64,000 nucleotides of DNA from Clostridia bacterium (GTDB taxonomy: Bacteria; Bacillota; Clostridia; UBA1381): contig JAFSXU010000077.1 in the NCBI GenBank assembly GCA_017443895.1, positions 25,788 through 89,787 on the forward strand, given 5' to 3'. This document shows, one piece after another, positions 20,140 through 28,391 of this stretch. Each line of letters opens with the position of its first letter. Within the stretch, counting starts at the first letter, position 1. The position numbers and the translations under genes were made by a program. Under the pieces are notes generated by a model that was not told the DNA's origin, did no database searches, and was given only the letters and a program-made list of their open reading frames with translations.

Positions 20140-20169
20140 ATTAAGAGAAAATTATGGAGGTGTATCAAA

Positions 20170-20352
20170 ATGGCAGTACCTAAGAATAAAGTTTCAAAAG
20201 CAAGAAGAAACAAGAGACGCGCCAACTGGAAATTAACTCTTCCGGGTATGGTTGAATGTCCACAGTGCCACGAATTTAAGATGCCTCATAGAGTTTGTAA
20301 GTTCTGCGGATACTACAATGGTAAGGAAGTTATAAAAAAGGTTGAGGATTAA
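20170..20352 (+). CDS. rpmF: 50S ribosomal protein L32
   Basis: A 60-residue L32 with the zinc-type cysteines [18 protein letters not shown]. The N-terminus [20 protein letters not shown] is typical. Start follows GGAGGTG. It is the last gene of the block and ends at a strong terminator. Confidence 0.95.
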   Translation: MAVPKNKVSKARRNKRRANWKLTLPGMVECPQCHEFKMPHRVCKFCGYYNGKEVIKKVED

Positions 20353-20370
20353 TTCCGGCTAAAAGTTCAA

Positions 20371-20405
20371 CAGGGCTGTTGCGTGAGCAACAGCCCTGTT
20401 TTTTT
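20371..20405 (+). terminator. Terminator of rpmF
   Basis: A perfect 12-bp stem CAGGGCTGTTGC / GCAACAGCCCTG with a GTGA loop and seven Ts. Confidence 0.92.
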
Positions 20406-20521
20406 ACCGCCTGATTGCATATTTTAAGAAAGTCCGTGTTAAGTCTTTTGCTGATTGTACATATTAACGCTTTAGTGTTTTTATATATCCTGTTAATCGG
20501 TTGACGGTGGGGCAGTATAAA

Positions 20522-20556
20522 AAAAGCTCTTGCAAAGTATATGCAAAAGCTTTTTA
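20522..20556 (-). terminator. Terminator of dnaX-ybaB-recR
   Basis: An inverted repeat of about 13 bp, AAAAGCTCTTGCA / TGCAAAAGCTTTT with one mismatch, flanked by A-runs and T-runs, just past the recR stop on the minus strand. Confidence 0.75.
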
Positions 20557-20572
20557 TGTTCAGTTATAAAAG

Positions 20573-21169
20573 CTACATCGTCTGTCTGCCTTCTAATGCC
20601 TTTATAAGTGTCATTTTATCGGCATATTCAAGGTCTGAGCCTATAGGTATACCGTGTGCAATCCTTGTAACCTTAACATCAAAGGGTGCAAGTAGCTTTG
20701 AAATATAGACAGCAGTTACCGTACCGCTCACAGTCGGATTTGTTGCCATAATAACCTCCTTTACCTCGCCTGATGCAAGGCGGAGTAAAAGCTCGTTTAT
20801 CTTTATATCGTCGGGCGTTATTCCGTCCATTGGTGACAGAGCGCCGTGCAGAACATGGTAAAGACCGCTAAACTCGTTAGTGTTCTCAATTGCCGATACA
20901 TCTTCGGGACTCTCAACAACGCATATAATTGATTTATCACGCTTATGTGATGAGCAAATCTTACACGGATCGGTGTCGGTGAGGTTTTGACAAACGGAGC
21001 AAAAATGTATGCTGTCTTTTGCGCCGATTATGGTTGATGCCATATCCGAAACCTCGTCCTTTGTCATATTCTCAAGAAGATAAAAGGCAATCCTCTCCGC
21101 ACTTTTATGCCCGATACCGGGCAGACGCTCAAATTTTTCTATAAGCTTTTCTATTTGTGCTGCGTGCAT
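20573..21169 (-). CDS. recR: Recombination mediator protein RecR
   Basis: A 198-residue RecR, which works with RecF/RecO to load RecA at gaps. Order: helix-hairpin-helix ([21 protein letters not shown]), a four-cysteine zinc finger (CSVCQN and CKICSS), and a Toprim domain ([29 protein letters not shown]). It starts 4 bases after ybaB, so it is in the dnaX operon. Confidence 0.96.
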   Translation of the reverse strand: MHAAQIEKLIEKFERLPGIGHKSAERIAFYLLENMTKDEVSDMASTIIGAKDSIHFCSVCQNLTDTDPCKICSSHKRDKSIICVVESPEDVSAIENTNEFSGLYHVLHGALSPMDGITPDDIKINELLLRLASGEVKEVIMATNPTVSGTVTAVYISKLLAPFDVKVTRIAHGIPIGSDLEYADKMTLIKALEGRQTM

Positions 21170-21173
21170 AGTC

Positions 21174-21527
21174 TTAGAATAGTCCCGGGATATTAAGACC
21201 GCCCGTAATTGCGCTCATACCCTCTGCCATAAGCTCTTCTGCCTGCTTTATTGCATCGTTTACGGCAACCAAAACCAAATCCTCCAATGTTTCAACATCG
21301 TCAGGATCAACAACATCAGGATTTATTTTTATTGACTTAATTTCCTTGTTTCCTGATGCAACAACTGTTACCATGCCACCGCCTGAAGTTGCGGTTACTT
21401 CTTTTGCTTCGATTTCTGCCTGAGCCTTTTCCATCTGCTCCTGCATCTGCTGTGCACGCTTAACAACTGATGACATATTCTTGTTAGTGTTCATGCCTGC
21501 GCCTGAAAAACCTTTGTATTTACCCAT
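21174..21527 (-). CDS. YbaB/EbfC family nucleoid-associated protein
   Basis: A 117-residue small DNA-binding protein. The middle shows an amphipathic helix rich in Met/Gln ([16 protein letters not shown]) followed by the family core [20 protein letters not shown] and ending GLNIPGLF. The position between dnaX and recR is the near-universal context for this family. The start ATG at 21527 follows AGAGG. Confidence 0.92.
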   Translation of the reverse strand: MGKYKGFSGAGMNTNKNMSSVVKRAQQMQEQMEKAQAEIEAKEVTATSGGGMVTVVASGNKEIKSIKINPDVVDPDDVETLEDLVLVAVNDAIKQAEELMAEGMSAITGGLNIPGLF

Positions 21528-21545
21528 TATTATATACCTCTTTCT

Positions 21546-23408
21546 TTAATTATCTTCCTCATCATAGGCAAGCTTTTTTTCGCTTTCCTCTAAATATTCC
21601 TCACTCTGCTCGTCATCGTCCGTATCGTCAAGTGACGATTGCGAGAAATTATCGTCTGCGGAGTCATAGTCAATAAACTCCGTTTCGTCAGCGTCCTCGA
21701 CTATTGCCGAAAACTCGGACTTTAACCTGTCAAGAGGATCTGAAATTTCAGGGATCTGAACATCGTCCTGAGCTTCTGTATCCTCCGGAGAGGGCAAGCT
21801 CCAGAAATCTATGATATTATCCTCAATATCCTGCTTGTAGGCTGCTTTTATAATATAAGAGCTTTGTGTTACCTGCTTAAATGCATCTATTATTTCCTCG
21901 CGGTATTTTACCGCACCCTCATACGAGATTTTTTGAGAATTTTCATAAATAAGGATTATACCCTCATTGTCAATCGTTATCGGGATTGAGTTAAGAACAG
22001 GAAACCACTTAGGGTTTGCGCCGAGTATTATCCTTACTGTGTTATCCCAGTTTTTTGCAATCTTAACTATGGGGTTCCCGGAATGAAGCTCACTTTTGGG
22101 GATAGGGGAGTAAAGTCTTGGCGGAGCCTTTTTTTTCTCCTTAATATCCTCTTTTGGCTTTTCCGAAACCGTAATATCCGCATTTTTTAGCTTTTCTTCA
22201 AGCTCGCTAAGCCTTTTTTCAATATCGGGATCCTTTTTTGCTGTTCCCGACATAACACCCTGAGATAACCTTTGCTCAACTGTTGTAAGCCTGTCTAAGA
22301 TTGCATCGGGGGAGCTGTCAACCTCCGGTCTTGCAAGCTTCACATAGGCAAGCTCAAAAATTACCCTTGGAGCTTTTTGCCATTTTGCATCGGATTGAGC
22401 TGTGGTAAGCACCCTTATTGCATTTGAAATCTTTTCAAATGTAAGCTTTTGTGCCTGTGCTTTTAATTTTACCATAGCCTGCGCCGAATAATCAAGCAGA
22501 TTAGTATTATCGGCACTTATTTTTAAAACGAGCAAGTCACGAAAATGTGCAATGAGCGAATCATTAAACACCTTTATATCCTTACCGTCCGATAACACCT
22601 TTTCTATTATGCCAAAAATCCTGTTTATGTCGTTTTCAATTATTGCATCGGTTATGGACATTAGCTGTTCATTATCGGATATTCCGAGTACATTTGTTAT
22701 AGTCTCCGCTGTAATTTCCTCGTCGGTTGAGGATACCACTCTTTCTAAAACCGATAACCCATCACGCATTGAACCGTCTGCAAGTCTTGCTAAAAGCTCA
22801 TATCCGTCATCGCTTATCTTCAAGCCCTCACCGTGAGCAATCTCTTTCATGCGAAGAATTATATCCTCGGGGCGTATCCGCTTAAAATCAAAACGCTGAC
22901 AGCGTGAAAGGATTGTCTGCGGTACCTTGTGCGCCTCGGTTGTTGCAAGAATGAATATTACATTTTCGGGCGGTTCTTCAAGTGTTTTTAACAGAGCATT
23001 AAATGCCCCCGGTGAGAGCATATGCACCTCGTCAATGATGTAGACAGTGTATTTTGAATTTGCACTTACATACTGTACATCCTCGCGGATTTCACGGATA
23101 TTATCAACACCGTTGTTAGATGCCGCATCAATTTCCGTTATATCCATAATCGAGCCGTCTAAAATACCCCGACAAATCTCGCACTCATTACACGGGCTTC
23201 CGTCTTTGGGCGATAAACAGTTCACCGCACGGGAAAAAACCTTTGCACAGGTTGTTTTTCCTGTACCTCTTGTTCCGCAGAACAGGTAAGCATGTCCTAT
23301 TTTGTTGTTTATAATCTGATTTTTTAATGTTTTTGTTATATGCTCCTGCCCGACAATATCCTCAAATACTGTCGGACGCCATTTTCTGTATATTGCCTGA
23401 TGTGCCAA
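21546..23408 (-). CDS. dnaX: DNA polymerase III subunit gamma/tau
   Basis: Clamp-loader ATPase. The AAA+ domain has Walker A CGTRGTGKTTC, a four-cysteine zinc module (CLSPKDGSPCNECEIC), Walker B YIIDEVHMLS and sensor motif LATTEAHKVPQTILSRC. A clamp-loader collar follows, then an acidic C-terminal tail rich in Asp/Glu/Ser. I prefer the TTG at 23408 (AHQAIYRKWRP), 9 bases from AAGGAG; ATG at 23417 and an upstream ATG at 23438 are alternatives. No obvious slippery frameshift product is claimed. First gene of the dnaX-ybaB-recR operon. Confidence 0.94.
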   Translation of the reverse strand: MAHQAIYRKWRPTVFEDIVGQEHITKTLKNQIINNKIGHAYLFCGTRGTGKTTCAKVFSRAVNCLSPKDGSPCNECEICRGILDGSIMDITEIDAASNNGVDNIREIREDVQYVSANSKYTVYIIDEVHMLSPGAFNALLKTLEEPPENVIFILATTEAHKVPQTILSRCQRFDFKRIRPEDIILRMKEIAHGEGLKISDDGYELLARLADGSMRDGLSVLERVVSSTDEEITAETITNVLGISDNEQLMSITDAIIENDINRIFGIIEKVLSDGKDIKVFNDSLIAHFRDLLVLKISADNTNLLDYSAQAMVKLKAQAQKLTFEKISNAIRVLTTAQSDAKWQKAPRVIFELAYVKLARPEVDSSPDAILDRLTTVEQRLSQGVMSGTAKKDPDIEKRLSELEEKLKNADITVSEKPKEDIKEKKKAPPRLYSPIPKSELHSGNPIVKIAKNWDNTVRIILGANPKWFPVLNSIPITIDNEGIILIYENSQKISYEGAVKYREEIIDAFKQVTQSSYIIKAAYKQDIEDNIIDFWSLPSPEDTEAQDDVQIPEISDPLDRLKSEFSAIVEDADETEFIDYDSADDNFSQSSLDDTDDDEQSEEYLEESEKKLAYDEEDN

Positions 23409-23453
23409 CAGTATCATCTCCTTTTGGATAAGTGTCATAAGCTCTTACATATG

Positions 23454-23476
23454 AAAAAACGCCCATATAAGGCGTA
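23454..23476 (-). terminator. Terminator after SRP RNA
   Basis: On the minus strand ACGCC / GGCGT closes a 6-base loop and is followed by TTTTTT. It lies between the SRP RNA and dnaX. Confidence 0.55.
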
Positions 23477-23527
23477 AATGATGTCAAAGCCTTTTATAGC
23501 CTCAGCAATATTATAAAATGCAATGAA

Positions 23528-23628
23528 AGCGATCGGCAAAACCGCAACACATCAAAAGCACCGCTTATTGCTGCTTGGTTCCCCATCTGACAAGGTTCAC
23601 GGGTTTTAATCGCACGGACCCGACCGCT
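23528..23628 (-). ncRNA. ffs: Signal recognition particle RNA (small bacterial type)
   Basis: About 101 bases. The ends pair over 9 bp (AGCGGTCGG with CCGATCGCT). The conserved SRP54-binding part is present: GTCAG on one side, AAGCAGC on the other, around a TGG-GGAA-CCA apical hairpin. The RNA scaffolds Ffh for membrane targeting. Placement just upstream of dnaX is common in Firmicutes. No Alu domain of the long Bacillus type is visible, so this is the short form. Confidence 0.9.
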
Positions 23629-23643
23629 TGTCATTACCAACTA

Positions 23644-23672
23644 ATTATAATATATTTTATACTAAACTGCAA
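23644..23672 (-). promoter_or_regulatory. Promoter of SRP RNA
   Basis: On the minus strand TTGCAG, 17 bases, TATAAT, with the expected start about 7-15 bases before the mature SRP RNA. Confidence 0.75.
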
Positions 23673-23723
23673 GTATTATTTTAAAAAAGTCAAAAATATG
23701 TAATAATATCGCTAAAAAAACGC

Positions 23724-23752
23724 TTGTATGTGAATTTTCTCTAATGTATAAT
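23724..23752 (+). promoter_or_regulatory. Promoter of the galactosidase-rhodanese gene
   Basis: TTGTAT, 17 bases, TATAAT, about 30 bases before the start codon. Confidence 0.65.
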
Positions 23753-23783
23753 GAAAGAAAATAGTTATGGGGGATAATATTCA

Positions 23784-25286
23784 ATGAACAAAAAAGAATT
23801 ATACAGAAAAACGCCTGTAATGGGTTGGGCGTCATGGAATTGTTTTAGAACTAAAATAAGTGAAAAAATAATGAAAGAACAGGCGGATGCACTTATAAGC
23901 ACAGGTCTTGCAGACTGCGGATATATATATCTTAATATGGACGACGGATTTTTCGGAGGCCGTGACGATGACGGCAGACTTTTAATGCATAAAGACAGGT
24001 TTCCAAACGGTGTCAAGGTAATAGCCGATTATGCTCACGCATTAGGACTAAAGGCAGGTATATATTCAGATGCGGGCGACAATACCTGCGGATTTTACTA
24101 TGATAATGAGGACAAGTCGGGTTTTGGTGTTGGACTTTACGGCCACGAAGAAGACGATCTTAATATGTTCCTTGACGAGTTTGGTTTTGATTTTATAAAG
24201 GTTGACTGGTGCGGAGGTCTAAGACTGGGACTTGACCCGCAGGAGCAGTATACAAAAATAGGTGAAATTATTGACGATATACGCCACAGAAAAAATAAAG
24301 AAATAGTATATAATATATGCCGTTGGCATTTTCCGGGCCCTTGGGCAACGGAAATTGCAAATTCGTGGCGCACAGGTGCAGATATTACACCCGATTTTGA
24401 ATCGATACTATATCAGATAGATATGATAAAACCTCTTGCAAGATACGCATCGGCAGGCCATTCAAACGACCTTGATATGATGCAGATAGGTAACGGATTG
24501 AGCATTGAGGAGGAAAAAACACATTTTGCAATGTGGTGTATGATGTCAACTCCACTTATGATAGGCTGTGATCTTACAAAAATAAGCGATGCAACACTTC
24601 AAATATTAAAAAACAAGGAGTTAATAGCAATAAACCGGGACAGTGCAGGCTACCAGGCGTTTGTTGCAAAGGAAATAAAGGATACTAAGGTAAAGGGCGA
24701 GGTATGGATAAAGGATTTGGGTGAGAAGAACTCAAGAATAAAAGCGGTTGCATTTTTAAACAGAAGTGATGAACCGCTTGATTTTGAGGTAGAGCTTGGC
24801 AAAATAGGCTTTAAAGGCGATGCTTTATCAATGCGTGACCTTTGTAATCACAAAGATGTCAAGCCATCGCAAGCCGTAGCGTTGACTGTCGCACCGAGGA
24901 GTGTAGCGGTATATAAAATTGAGGCAGAGGACAGCGTTTTAGTTGAGAATAAAGACGATATCGGTGAAATTGAGCTGACTCCGAATACAAAAATAACAAA
25001 ATCGGAATTTGAAAAATTAAAAAGTGAAGGTGCTGTGATTATTGATGTAAGGGAAGAGGCGGAGTATGCAAAGTGGCATATTGACGGTGCAATAAATATT
25101 TCATACACAGGAGTTCACGCTCATGCACCTCGAATTATTCCCGACAGACAGCAACCGATAATTGTGTACTGTTCAACGGGAAAGCGGAGCGAACAGGCAA
25201 AAAGCTCTTTGGAATATATGGGCTATAAAAATGTTTTTTGGCTTGGCGGGATTGGCGACCTGATAGCTCAGGAAATTGTCGAGTAA
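23784..25286 (+). CDS. GH27 alpha-galactosidase-like protein fused to a rhodanese domain
   Basis: Residues 1-380 match glycoside hydrolase family 27: TPVMGWASWNCF, YLNMDDGFF, GLKAGIYSDAG, with likely nucleophile Asp141 in FIKVDWCGG and likely acid/base Asp200 in WRTGAD. A beta-sandwich C-terminal part follows. Residues about 403-500 are a rhodanese domain with IIDVREEAEYAKWHIDGA and the active loop CSTGKRS (Cys463). No signal peptide, so it acts in the cytoplasm. The GH27 part predicts release of alpha-galactose; the role of the fused sulfurtransferase-type domain is unknown. Single gene with its own promoter and terminator. Confidence 0.85.
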   Translation: MNKKELYRKTPVMGWASWNCFRTKISEKIMKEQADALISTGLADCGYIYLNMDDGFFGGRDDDGRLLMHKDRFPNGVKVIADYAHALGLKAGIYSDAGDNTCGFYYDNEDKSGFGVGLYGHEEDDLNMFLDEFGFDFIKVDWCGGLRLGLDPQEQYTKIGEIIDDIRHRKNKEIVYNICRWHFPGPWATEIANSWRTGADITPDFESILYQIDMIKPLARYASAGHSNDLDMMQIGNGLSIEEEKTHFAMWCMMSTPLMIGCDLTKISDATLQILKNKELIAINRDSAGYQAFVAKEIKDTKVKGEVWIKDLGEKNSRIKAVAFLNRSDEPLDFEVELGKIGFKGDALSMRDLCNHKDVKPSQAVALTVAPRSVAVYKIEAEDSVLVENKDDIGEIELTPNTKITKSEFEKLKSEGAVIIDVREEAEYAKWHIDGAINISYTGVHAHAPRIIPDRQQPIIVYCSTGKRSEQAKSSLEYMGYKNVFWLGGIGDLIAQEIVE

Positions 25287-25626
25287 AATGTATATATGAT
25301 ATAAACTGCTGTAGACGGGCGTATCTTAACGCTTGTTTACGGCAGTTTTTTATTAAAAAATCGTGCGTCATAAAACACGGTAATTAAAGATAATTCGACA
25401 GAATATAAGATAAGTTTACATAATAATTTTATGCAAACCAAATATTTTGTAGAAATACAAAAAAATTCGTCAAACGATTTTTGTGGTAAAAGGTAAAATT
25501 TGCATATATAATGGTGTTGCTATGTAAAAGGTATAAGTGGCTTTAAAAGCCGTAGGTAACAGTAAATAATGGGTAAACATTTATTCACTCTTCACTATTA
25601 CCTATTACTTAAATAAAAGGGGGATA
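25287..25626. other. 340-base intergenic region
   Basis: Contains the terminator of the preceding gene, a terminator-like TCGT/ACGA hairpin flanked by A-runs and T-runs near 25458-25483, a TATAAT at 25507 without a convincing -35, and an imperfect inverted repeat AGGTAACAGT / ACTATTACCT (25554-25603) that resembles small dispersed palindromes. No gene seen. Confidence 0.5.
25303..25351 (+). terminator. Terminator of the galactosidase-rhodanese gene
   Basis: A long imperfect stem from AAACTGCTGTA to TACGGCAGTTT with an inner GCG/CGC pairing, followed by TTTT. Confidence 0.75.
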
Positions 25627-25935
25627 ATGGCGATGCAAAGAGAAATTTTTTGCGGCAATACTGTAATAGACGGTGATGAGAGGATACTGCTCGAATATTT
25701 TATTATTCCAAAGTATATCCATGAGGAATATTGCAATCTTTGGCAGTATGGGGTAAAGGTAAAAAAGACGGTTATAAAAAACGGCGGTACAAACATATCC
25801 GAAACTAAGGAAATAAGTAATATTTTCTATGATGAGGCGGAGGCTAAAAGGTTTGTACAGCTTATTATGAAAAATCGGGTAACACCCGTTACGCTTATGG
25901 ATGTTGTGGAGGATTACATAATAAGCGCTGTATAA
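25627..25935 (+). CDS. Hypothetical protein, possibly DUF6514-like
   Basis: A 102-residue soluble protein with no catalytic motif. The shape (beta-rich N-terminal half, then DEAEAKRFVQLIMKNRVTPVTLMDVVEDYI) recalls a small Clostridia family, DUF6514, but this is from memory and unverified. Start ATG at 25627 follows AAGGGGG. It is followed at once by a terminator, so it is a single-gene unit. Confidence 0.65.
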   Translation: MAMQREIFCGNTVIDGDERILLEYFIIPKYIHEEYCNLWQYGVKVKKTVIKNGGTNISETKEISNIFYDEAEAKRFVQLIMKNRVTPVTLMDVVEDYIISAV

Positions 25936-25945
25936 GGTTATTGTG

Positions 25946-25970
25946 AGGCGGATAGTATCCGCCTTTTTTT
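25946..25970 (+). terminator. Terminator after the 25627 gene
   Basis: AGGCGGAT / ATCCGCC stem with a small loop and seven Ts. Confidence 0.88.
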
Positions 25971-25975
25971 GCGTA

Positions 25976-26004
25976 TTGACTTAATCGTGATTTTTATGTA
26001 AAAT
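25976..26004 (+). promoter_or_regulatory. Promoter of mnmE
   Basis: TTGACT, 17 bases, TAAAAT, about 35 bases before mnmE and immediately after the preceding terminator. Confidence 0.7.
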
Positions 26005-26037
26005 TATCATATATCAAATTTACGGAGTGAATACTTT

Positions 26038-27405
26038 ATGGAACATACAATAGCTGCTATTTCCACACCCATGGGTAAGGGCGGAGTAGCGATGATAAGG
26101 ATTAGCGGACAGGATGCGATAGATATTGCGGATAGGGTATACAAGGGAAAAAACAAATTATCCGATGCAAAAACCCATACCGTACACTATGGACATATCG
26201 TATATAAAAATGAAGTCATTGACGAGGTTTTGGCTACGGTCATGAGAGCACCAAAGACCTTTACAAGGGAGGATGTTGTTGAGGTAAGCACGCACGGCGG
26301 TGTGGTTACGGCAAAAAAGGTGCTTGATGCGATAATCCTCTCGGGCGCAAGGCTTGCAGAGCCGGGCGAATTTACAAAGCGTGCATTTTTAAACGGAAGA
26401 ATTGACTTATCGCAGGCAGAGGCGGTTATAGATGTAATAAACGCAGGCAATGACCTGTCAAGGAAGAATGCCATAACCCAGCTTGGCGGTGCGCTCTCCC
26501 GTGAGATACAGGAATTGCGCTCCACGCTTGTCCACCTTGCGGCGCAAATGCAGGTAATAATAGACTATCCCGACGAGGATTTGGCAGAGGTTGATATTTC
26601 GGATATTGAACGGGTTTGCAAATCAGTACGGGAAAAAACTCAACAGCTTATAAAAAGCGCCGATAACGGAGCTATTATAAAGGACGGAATACGGGCGACC
26701 ATTGTCGGAAAGCCAAATGTGGGCAAATCCTCGCTCTTAAACGCGCTTGCAAGATATGATAGGGCAATTGTAACGGATATTGCGGGAACTACAAGGGATA
26801 TAATAGAGGAGAGCATAAACCTGAACGGCGTTGAGTTGATTTTGGTCGATACCGCAGGCATACATGATACAGATGATGCGGTTGAAAAAATAGGTGTGGA
26901 GAGGTCAAAGCAGTCGCTTGATAATTCAGACCTTGTAATTGTTATGCTTGACGGAAGCTATATGTTAGACGATGACGATATTTCAATCATAAAGCGGACA
27001 AGGGATAAAAAGCGTATTATTCTTATAAATAAAAACGATATCGGCAAGGGTAAATACACATCTTCGGTTATTGCAAAGGCAAACGGGGATCCTGTAATTG
27101 AAATAAGCGCAAAAACACTTGACGGTACGGATAAGGTTCGGGAGGAGATTAGAAGATTATATAATCTTGGCGAGCTTACAAAGGATAACAGCGTTATTAT
27201 CACAAATGCAAGGCATAAAGCAGCGCTTGTAAATGCGGATAAGGCGCTTTTACGGGTACTTGAGGGAATAGAGCTTGGAATGCCGTCTGATATTGTGTCA
27301 ATTGATATAAATGAAGCAATTTCAGACCTTGGCGAGATAACGGGCGAAACAGTATCGGATGCAATAGTGCAGGACATATTCCACTCATTCTGTGTAGGAA
27401 AGTAG
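26038..27405 (+). CDS. mnmE: tRNA modification GTPase MnmE
   Basis: Works with MnmG to modify U34 of tRNAs (cmnm5U). The N-terminal folate-binding domain starts EHTIAAISTPMGKGGVAMIRISG; the helical domain carries an inserted G domain with G1 GKPNVGKSS, G3 DTAGIHDT and G4 NKND. The C-terminus FCVGK keeps the catalytic-motif cysteine (FCxGK). 455 residues, normal. It is not beside mnmG here; an RsuA-type gene follows. Confidence 0.95.
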   Translation: MEHTIAAISTPMGKGGVAMIRISGQDAIDIADRVYKGKNKLSDAKTHTVHYGHIVYKNEVIDEVLATVMRAPKTFTREDVVEVSTHGGVVTAKKVLDAIILSGARLAEPGEFTKRAFLNGRIDLSQAEAVIDVINAGNDLSRKNAITQLGGALSREIQELRSTLVHLAAQMQVIIDYPDEDLAEVDISDIERVCKSVREKTQQLIKSADNGAIIKDGIRATIVGKPNVGKSSLLNALARYDRAIVTDIAGTTRDIIEESINLNGVELILVDTAGIHDTDDAVEKIGVERSKQSLDNSDLVIVMLDGSYMLDDDDISIIKRTRDKKRIILINKNDIGKGKYTSSVIAKANGDPVIEISAKTLDGTDKVREEIRRLYNLGELTKDNSVIITNARHKAALVNADKALLRVLEGIELGMPSDIVSIDINEAISDLGEITGETVSDAIVQDIFHSFCVGK

Positions 27406-27522
27406 GACGGCTGCTTTTGGCAGAGAACACTTCATTACGAACAAAGCTCACCGCTCGGAGTATACACATACACCTTCGGATGAGTTTTGTCCGTTCTGCA
27501 TCCAAAATCAATCCGTCCTATA
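27404..27522. repeat. Long imperfect foldback element between mnmE and rsuA
   Basis: The arms AGGACGG (27404) and CCGTCCT (about 27520) enclose further matching blocks in mirror order: TTTTGG with CCAAAA, GCAGA with TCTGC, and ACAAA-G-CTCA with TGAG-T-TTTGT. The left arm carries about 16 extra bases. It fills almost the whole gap and its left end includes the mnmE stop. It looks like a small palindromic repeat or a structured RNA. Confidence 0.6.
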
Positions 27523-27554
27523 GTTATTGTATAATAAGAAAGTAGAGAAAATAT

Positions 27555-28253
27555 ATGCGACTTGATAAATATATTTCAAATTCGGGGTATGCCACAAGGA
27601 GCGAGGTTAAAAAGCTCTTAAAGTCGGGCATTGTAACGGTAAACGGTGAAATTTCAAAAAAGGCGGATTTGCATATTGATGAGCACTGCGATACGGTAAA
27701 AATAAACGGCACTGAAATTACTTACAATAAGTATGTATATTTAATGCTCAATAAGCCAAAGGGCTTTATAAGTGCAACGGAGGATAAAAAATACAGGGTT
27801 GTAACCGAGCTTGTAGATGAGAGATACAGACACTATAATGTATTCCCCGTAGGTCGGCTTGATATTGACACGGAGGGGCTTTTAATCCTATCAAATGACG
27901 GAGGATTTGCTCATAATCTGACAAGCCCTAAAAAGAATGTGTACAAAAAATATTTTGCGGTTCTTGATAAGGATGCAGAGGATAAGGATATAGAAGAATT
28001 TGAAAAGGGGATGGAATTTGATGACTTTAAGGCAAAGAGCGCCATTCTTACAATAACCGATAAGAAAAACGAGGTATATATAGAAATTGCCGAGGGCAAA
28101 TTCCACCAGGTAAAGCGAATGTGTAAAAGAGTGGGGAAGGAAGTCTTATATTTAAAAAGAGTATCAATAGGCGGTTTGGAGCTTGATGAAAATTTACCTT
28201 TAGGCAGGATGAGGGAGCTTACAAAAGACGAGCTTGAAAGCATTTTTGCCTAA
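27555..28253 (+). CDS. rsuA: RsuA-family pseudouridine synthase
   Basis: A 232-residue rRNA pseudouridine synthase. The S4 RNA-binding domain is at residues 1-60 (LDKYISNSGYATRSEVKKLL). The catalytic domain has the motif GRLDIDTEGLL with the essential Asp, plus LMLNKPKGFIS. The length and sequence style fit RsuA (16S rRNA) better than the longer RluB, but the exact target cannot be fixed from sequence alone. A TATAAT lies 20 bases upstream. Confidence 0.87.
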   Translation: MRLDKYISNSGYATRSEVKKLLKSGIVTVNGEISKKADLHIDEHCDTVKINGTEITYNKYVYLMLNKPKGFISATEDKKYRVVTELVDERYRHYNVFPVGRLDIDTEGLLILSNDGGFAHNLTSPKKNVYKKYFAVLDKDAEDKDIEEFEKGMEFDDFKAKSAILTITDKKNEVYIEIAEGKFHQVKRMCKRVGKEVLYLKRVSIGGLELDENLPLGRMRELTKDELESIFA

Positions 28254-28291
28254 AATCTGACAAAAGTTAATAAAATGTAACAAAAAAAATA

Positions 28292-28320
28292 TTTACAAAT
28301 CAATACTTGTATGATAGTAT
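28292..28320 (+). promoter_or_regulatory. Probable promoter of the NCS2 permease gene
   Basis: TTTACA at 28292 with TAGTAT at 28315 (17-base spacer); TATGAT overlaps at 28310. Either would start transcription near 28325. Confidence 0.4.
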
Positions 28321-28324
28321 GTTA

Positions 28325-28391
28325 AGCAGGGAAATTAACCTATCGACACAAAGTGTCGGTTATGGCGTTTTAAACGCAGAAAGGGGAAAAA
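28325..28391 (+). promoter_or_regulatory. Structured 5' leader of the purine permease gene, class unknown
   Basis: Within about 65 bases are two hairpins: TAACC-(TATC)-GACAC-AAA-GTGTC-GGTTA (28335-28361) and GCGTTT/AAACGC (about 28364-28377), ending next to the AAGGGG ribosome site. It lacks the conserved core of the purine riboswitch. Its location before a purine transporter makes regulation plausible. Confidence 0.4.

Noticed and set aside
28325..28391. Purine riboswitch before the NCS2 permease
   Set aside because: The conserved three-way junction bases of the purine aptamer are missing and the leader is too short.
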